DNA of 64,000 bases from contig BMAH01000046.1 of NCBI GenBank assembly GCA_014132615.1, positions 83,485 through 147,484 on the forward strand, in the 5' to 3' direction. Made by a program: the position numbers and the translations under genes. Below are positions 60,207-64,000 of this stretch, piece by piece; within the stretch, counting starts at the first letter, position 1, and each line of letters begins with the position of its first letter. The notes below the pieces were generated by a model. It had not been told where the DNA came from and did no database searches. It saw only the letters and a list, made by a program, of their open reading frames with translations. This DNA comes from Gammaproteobacteria bacterium. Lineage in GTDB: Bacteria; Pseudomonadota; Gammaproteobacteria; DSM-16500.

Positions 60207-61652
60207 CTAAATATTTTTAGGCATACTCAAAGTAATAGTTGTACCTTTTCCTTCATTGCTGGCAATCGTAATGCTACCGTGATGTAAATCTACAATAGAT
60301 TTAACAATAGCAAGCCCTAATCCCATTCCACCAGAGTGTTGTGAGCGAGCTGCATCTGTCCTATAAAAACGATTAAAGATATTAGGTAGATGTTCTTGCG
60401 CAATACCGATACCACTATCAATTAATTTGATTTCTATTAAATTATTTTCTTTGTTTGAAATAATAAATTTTATATTTCCACCTTGGGGAGTGTATTTAAT
60501 CGAATTTGACAAAATATTACTAATCATACGCTTAAACATGATGGCATTAGCATATAATTCACCTTGGCCTTCTATACAAATTTCAATATGTTTTTCTTCT
60601 GCCATCGCTTGATAAAATTCACAAATAGAGGCAATTTCATCATGAACATAGATCAAAGATTTATGTAGGTCCATATGTGGATTTTCAGCGCGAGCCAAAA
60701 ATAAAATGTTTTCAATCAAAGAAGAAATACGATGTAATTCTTCTAAATTAGATGCTAATACTTGTTGATATTCAGGTACGGTTTTTGCATAAGACAGAGT
60801 GACCTCTGTTTCGCCAATTAAATTAGTGATGGGCGTGCGTAATTCATGAGATAAATCCGCTGAAAATTGTTTGAGACGATTAAATGAATTTTCTATTCTA
60901 TCTAGCATTTGATTAAATGCGATACTTAAGCCCCATAATTCTTTTGGCCAAGATTTAGGATCAATCCGTTGGTTAAGCGAGGTAGCAGTAATTTTTTCTA
61001 CTGTTTTTGTTAACACAAATAAACTGCGAATTCCTCTATGCGCGACAAAAAAACCTATTATCAATGCAAATAAAGTACCTATTAAAAGCGAATAAATTAA
61101 TTTCTTCCTATCATTAATAACAGCATGTTGATAAGAAATATCTAAAGCAATTTGAATTAAACCTACTTTATGAGGATTGCCTAATTCAATGGGTGCTTGG
61201 GTTAATAGGTAATTTGTATCATCGTGAGAAAACCAAAAATAGCGTTTTTTGCCTAATAATTCTGAATGTTTATTAGAATATTTTTCAGCTTGTAAAATAG
61301 TGTCCATACCGGGTGTTTCCATGTACACTTTTTTATTTTCATCAAAAATTCGAATGTAATATCGATAAATTGAATCATCGGGTTGACGTGGAGCATCCAT
61401 AATAGTTGATTTGAGATGATTCTTATCAATCGGCTGCTCATCCAGAATGTATTGAATATTATCTATTTCATCTGATAAGAATTGATAATCAGCTTTGTAT
61501 AAAACATTAATAGTAACCCAGTATAAAAATAGGGTGACTATGGTCAATAATATAAAGGCAGCGATAGTATAAACTAGGGTTAAGCGAGTGCGTATAGAGC
61601 TAATTTTTAAGATAGATTCTTCAGCGTTCTTCAAGTAAATATCCCATACCAC
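60207..61652 (-). CDS. Sensor histidine kinase (CusS/heavy-metal type)
   Basis: Inner-membrane kinase of 481 residues: transmembrane helix 1 (about 25-47), a periplasmic sensor loop (about 48-180), helix 2 (about 187-207), HAMP, then the dimerisation domain with the phosphoacceptor His in [18 protein letters not shown]. The ATPase domain has an N box ([11 protein letters not shown]), G1 ([15 protein letters not shown]), an F box (FNRFYRTD) and G2 ([10 protein letters not shown]). It pairs with the response regulator immediately upstream, overlapping it by 32 bases. The layout is that of CusS/PcoS-type sensors, but the sensed signal is not readable and no metal efflux genes adjoin. Confidence 0.93.
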   Translation of the reverse strand: MVWDIYLKNAEESILKISSIRTRLTLVYTIAAFILLTIVTLFLYWVTINVLYKADYQFLSDEIDNIQYILDEQPIDKNHLKSTIMDAPRQPDDSIYRYYIRIFDENKKVYMETPGMDTILQAEKYSNKHSELLGKKRYFWFSHDDTNYLLTQAPIELGNPHKVGLIQIALDISYQHAVINDRKKLIYSLLIGTLFALIIGFFVAHRGIRSLFVLTKTVEKITATSLNQRIDPKSWPKELWGLSIAFNQMLDRIENSFNRLKQFSADLSHELRTPITNLIGETEVTLSYAKTVPEYQQVLASNLEELHRISSLIENILFLARAENPHMDLHKSLIYVHDEIASICEFYQAMAEEKHIEICIEGQGELYANAIMFKRMISNILSNSIKYTPQGGNIKFIISNKENNLIEIKLIDSGIGIAQEHLPNIFNRFYRTDAARSQHSGGMGLGLAIVKSIVDLHHGSITIASNEGKGTTITLSMPKNI

Positions 61653-62292
61653 GAACTGTGTGAATTAATTTCTTTTCAAAAGGATCATCAACTTTTTGCC
61701 TTAAGCGGCGAATAGCAACATCAACGACATTGGTATCGCTATCAAAGCTAATATTCCATATACTTTCTGCGATCAATGTACGCGATAAAACTTCACCAGC
61801 GCGCTGCATTAATAAAACCAATAAAGAAAATTCTTTAGGGGTAAGATCAAGGCGTACTGAGCCGCGAGTAGCTTTATGCTTAATAGTATCAATTTTAAGG
61901 TCTGCGACACTCAAATTATCGATAGCTTGCGGAAAACCTCTGCGTAATAAGCAGCGAATTCTTGCTAATACTTCAGAAAATGCAAAAGGTTTAACGAGGT
62001 AATCATCAGCACCGAGTTCTAATCCTTTTACTTTATCTTCAATATCGCCGCGCGCTGTTAAAAATAAAACGCGTACCTCGGGGTTTAAGCGTCTTAATTT
62101 AACTAATACAGAAAATCCATCCATTTTAGGCATCATCACGTCTAACATAATGAGATCGTAATGATGTTGGGTAGCAAGCGTAAAACCTTCTTCACCATCA
62201 CTAGCGAGATCTACGTTAAAACCGCTTTCTCGCAAGCCTTTGCATAGGTATTCAGCTGTTTTGATTTCGTCTTCAACTATTAAAATACGCAT
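61621..62292 (-). CDS. OmpR-family response regulator (CusR-like)
   Basis: A 223-residue DNA-binding regulator. Receiver domain: acidic pair in IVEDE, phosphoacceptor Asp51 in [14 protein letters not shown], Thr79 in LFLTAR, and Lys101 in YLVKPFAF. The C-terminal winged helix (about 130-220) has the [22 protein letters not shown] helix and [20 protein letters not shown] recognition helix. It has the PcoR/CusR/heavy-metal response pattern. It is the first gene of the two-component operon, with the kinase following by overlap. Its target genes are not apparent in this window. Confidence 0.95.
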   Translation of the reverse strand: MRILIVEDEIKTAEYLCKGLRESGFNVDLASDGEEGFTLATQHHYDLIMLDVMMPKMDGFSVLVKLRRLNPEVRVLFLTARGDIEDKVKGLELGADDYLVKPFAFSEVLARIRCLLRRGFPQAIDNLSVADLKIDTIKHKATRGSVRLDLTPKEFSLLVLLMQRAGEVLSRTLIAESIWNISFDSDTNVVDVAIRRLRQKVDDPFEKKLIHTVRGMGYLLEER

Positions 62293-62385
62293 GATTTATA
62301 CTATAATTAATATGTAAACTATTGCCTGTAAAGCATTTTAACTATTTTATTGAGTGAAGCGAAGTCATTTTTGAGGGTTTATTTC

Positions 62386-63861
62386 ATGTCAGACTCGCGT
62401 TCAAATAATGCTCATTTACAATCGCTAATTAATGCTAAGTTAATGCAATATGCCATGCTAATAAACTCTTCCCCCAATTCTCTATTGGGGTTCAATTTAT
62501 CAGACTCCATTCATGCTTTATTTGAAAGTGCCTATCCTAAAACCATTATTGATTATATAAATTGGCAGCCTTCCGATAATAATGAACTTCCTATTGTACC
62601 TAAATCCATGGATCTCATTGTTGCTAATGTGCAAGGCATTAATGCTATTGATCTAAAAAATTTGCTACAGCAATTTAAACAGTTATTAACTAAACGAGGT
62701 ACATTGATTTTTATTACCGATAAAAAGCAACTTGCTAAAGTTGATTTAGAAAAGTTAAATATTTTTACCTTTTATCTTTTCCATGTCACTTTCCTGCGAG
62801 TAAAAGAATACGATATTTTTATAGCAGTACAGCTTGAAGATATGGAATTGATAGATAAATTAAGAACGTGGATGCGAGAGCAAGAAATTAATGAGGATAC
62901 AATAGATAAAAAAATAGAAGAACAAGATACAGATGAGAATGAAAATAAAGAAGTAGAGCGCGATGAGCAAGTAGAAGCAGCTGAAGTAGAAGAAGACAAA
63001 GAGGAAGCTAAAGAGGTAGAAGAAAGCCATGAAGAAAATGAGGAAGAGAAAGCTGAAGAAAAAGAAATTCCAGAAGAGCGAGAGTTAGAAGAAGAAAAAG
63101 AATCTAATAAAAAAGAGAGAGAAGAGGCTGAAGTAGAACAAGAACATGAAGAAAAAGAAAGCGTAGAAAGCAAAGAGAAAGAACAAGCAGAAGTTGAACC
63201 TGGAGAAAAAGAAGTAGAACAAGAACATGAAATGGAAAGACCAGAATTAGAGCAAGAAAAGCTTGAAGCCGGAGTAAATGAAGAAGAACCACAAGAAAAG
63301 GAAGAGTTAGAGGAATTAGAAGAACCAGAACAAGAACATGAAGAAATAGAGGAAGAAGAGAAACCCGAAGAAGTTCATGAATCTGAGGAGCATGAAGAAA
63401 AAGAAAACAATGAGCATGAGATGGAACATGAAAAGCACCCTCATATGGAGGAATCTGCTCATACTTTAGTTCATCACGATGAAAATGAAAACAAAGTGCA
63501 TGAGCTAGAACACAGTAGAGAAATGCTCAATGCGCACGCAGCAACATTAGCAGCACATGTGAGCAGTAGTTTAGAAATTGAAAGAGAATTAGCGAAGGGA
63601 ATTAGCTCGGATAAATTAATAAAAAGTAAGCAAGCACAACTTGTAAATGCAGAGCAAAAACATAAAGAGTTGGTTAATAAGTATAAAATTTTATACGATA
63701 AGCATAATACATTACTGCAAAATTTTATGAATGAAAGAGAAAATGTTTTAGAAAAAGGCGCTCAAGCTAAAAATGTATATGAACATGTTGTCGATGAGCA
63801 TAAAGAAGAATTAAAAAAACACGAAACATTGCTGGCTGAACAAAATAATTTATTTAAATAA
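62386..63861 (+). CDS. Glu-rich protein: methyltransferase-like N-terminal remnant plus coiled coil
   Basis: A 491-residue protein in three parts. Residues 1-150 resemble the second half of a class I methyltransferase: SMDLIVANVQGINAIDLKNLLQQF and LLTKRGTLIFIT match motifs IV-V, but no SAM-binding glycine motif I precedes. Residues about 168-372 are extremely rich in Glu with Lys, Val and His, low complexity. Residues about 375-491 are a helical coiled coil with regular charge. The ATG at 62386 has GAGGG 8 bases upstream; an in-frame TTG 12 codons earlier lacks a site. No signal peptide is present. Function unknown; it is an effector or scaffold candidate. Confidence 0.65.
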   Translation: MSDSRSNNAHLQSLINAKLMQYAMLINSSPNSLLGFNLSDSIHALFESAYPKTIIDYINWQPSDNNELPIVPKSMDLIVANVQGINAIDLKNLLQQFKQLLTKRGTLIFITDKKQLAKVDLEKLNIFTFYLFHVTFLRVKEYDIFIAVQLEDMELIDKLRTWMREQEINEDTIDKKIEEQDTDENENKEVERDEQVEAAEVEEDKEEAKEVEESHEENEEEKAEEKEIPEERELEEEKESNKKEREEAEVEQEHEEKESVESKEKEQAEVEPGEKEVEQEHEMERPELEQEKLEAGVNEEEPQEKEELEELEEPEQEHEEIEEEEKPEEVHESEEHEEKENNEHEMEHEKHPHMEESAHTLVHHDENENKVHELEHSREMLNAHAATLAAHVSSSLEIERELAKGISSDKLIKSKQAQLVNAEQKHKELVNKYKILYDKHNTLLQNFMNERENVLEKGAQAKNVYEHVVDEHKEELKKHETLLAEQNNLFK

Positions 63862-64000
63862 TAATCCTTGTCATTGCGTACTGCTGTTAATTGAGTCTGT
63901 GTAAAAAAAATTGGGTCATACCTGTAGATGTTTAGTAATTCGATGATAGGGGAGTAAGCAATGCATCATGTAATCATTACTCTACTCAAGTAACTAACGT

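Noticed and set aside
62772..63173. Serine-rich frame on the minus strand opposite the Glu-rich gene
   Set aside because: The poly-Ser is simply the complement of the GAA/GAG codons; it has no independent coding evidence.
1..64000. CRISPR array, tRNA, rRNA, prophage, insertion sequence or toxin-antitoxin genes
   Set aside because: I looked through all gaps and found no direct-repeat/spacer pattern, no tRNA T-loop consensus, no transposase or integrase and no toxin-antitoxin pair.

Overview
This is an AT-rich, densely coded gammaproteobacterial chromosome segment. The best overall fit is the Legionellales (Legionella, Coxiella, Berkiella or Aquicella type). The reasons are gammaproteobacterial housekeeping genes (RdgC, YheS, Uup, a RelA of E. 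coli type, HemB with a zinc cysteine cluster), a secreted GDSL phospholipase-like enzyme and a Cu/Zn superoxide dismutase. Several large orphan proteins also look like host-directed effectors. The order is inferred from gene content; no rRNA, tRNA, phage or secretion-system gene was found to confirm it.

Layout. 1-3.2 kb: a compact arginine-to-putrescine operon (speA partial, aguA, aguB). 3.3-7.4 kb: a class C beta-lactamase-like protein, a secreted M20 carboxypeptidase and a MATE pump. 7.5-16.8 kb: a double cNMP-domain protein, methyltransferase, ABC exporter, threonine aldolase, DipZ-like thiol redox protein, EamA and APC transporters, and a degenerate HAD protein. 16.9-23.5 kb: GDSL hydrolase, rdgC, sorbosone-dehydrogenase-like protein, the valine-catabolic pair mmsA-mmsB and an aldo/keto reductase. 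23.7-28 kb: tandem ABC-F genes yheS-uup and an orphan. 28-32 kb: a full riboflavin operon ribD-ribE-ribBA-ribH under an FMN riboswitch. 32-38.4 kb: DUF6356, hemerythrin, AidB-like acyl-CoA dehydrogenase, YgjP-like metalloprotease, an orphan, a glycine-zipper lipoprotein, sodC and a DUF4442 protein. 38.4-44.2 kb: a tripartite RND efflux operon. 44.3-51.9 kb: two long orphans with RasGEF-like segments flanking hemB and relA, then a Cys/His/Lys-rich secreted protein. 52-62.3 kb: ppsA, an outer-membrane protein, a BON/GATase/double-cNMP operon, a YbdK-like ligase, an Ntn amidohydrolase and a two-component system. 62.4-63.9 kb: a very Glu-rich coiled-coil protein.

Most genes are ordinary metabolism, transport and stress defence. 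The parts worth a second look are: (1) two eukaryotic-type RasGEF-like proteins within 7 kb of each other; (2) dispersed inverted-repeat elements in at least three sequence classes, all built alike as two inverted copies of a unit that is itself a hairpin (REPIN-like), sitting between genes; (3) the rib leader, where a segment just upstream of ribD is perfectly complementary to the 5' part of the FMN aptamer; (4) two double cyclic-nucleotide-domain proteins whose ligand cassettes all look degenerate; (5) a HAD-family protein missing its nucleophile; and (6) the Glu-rich protein with a methyltransferase-like remnant. No gene-free stretch exceeds 300 bases.
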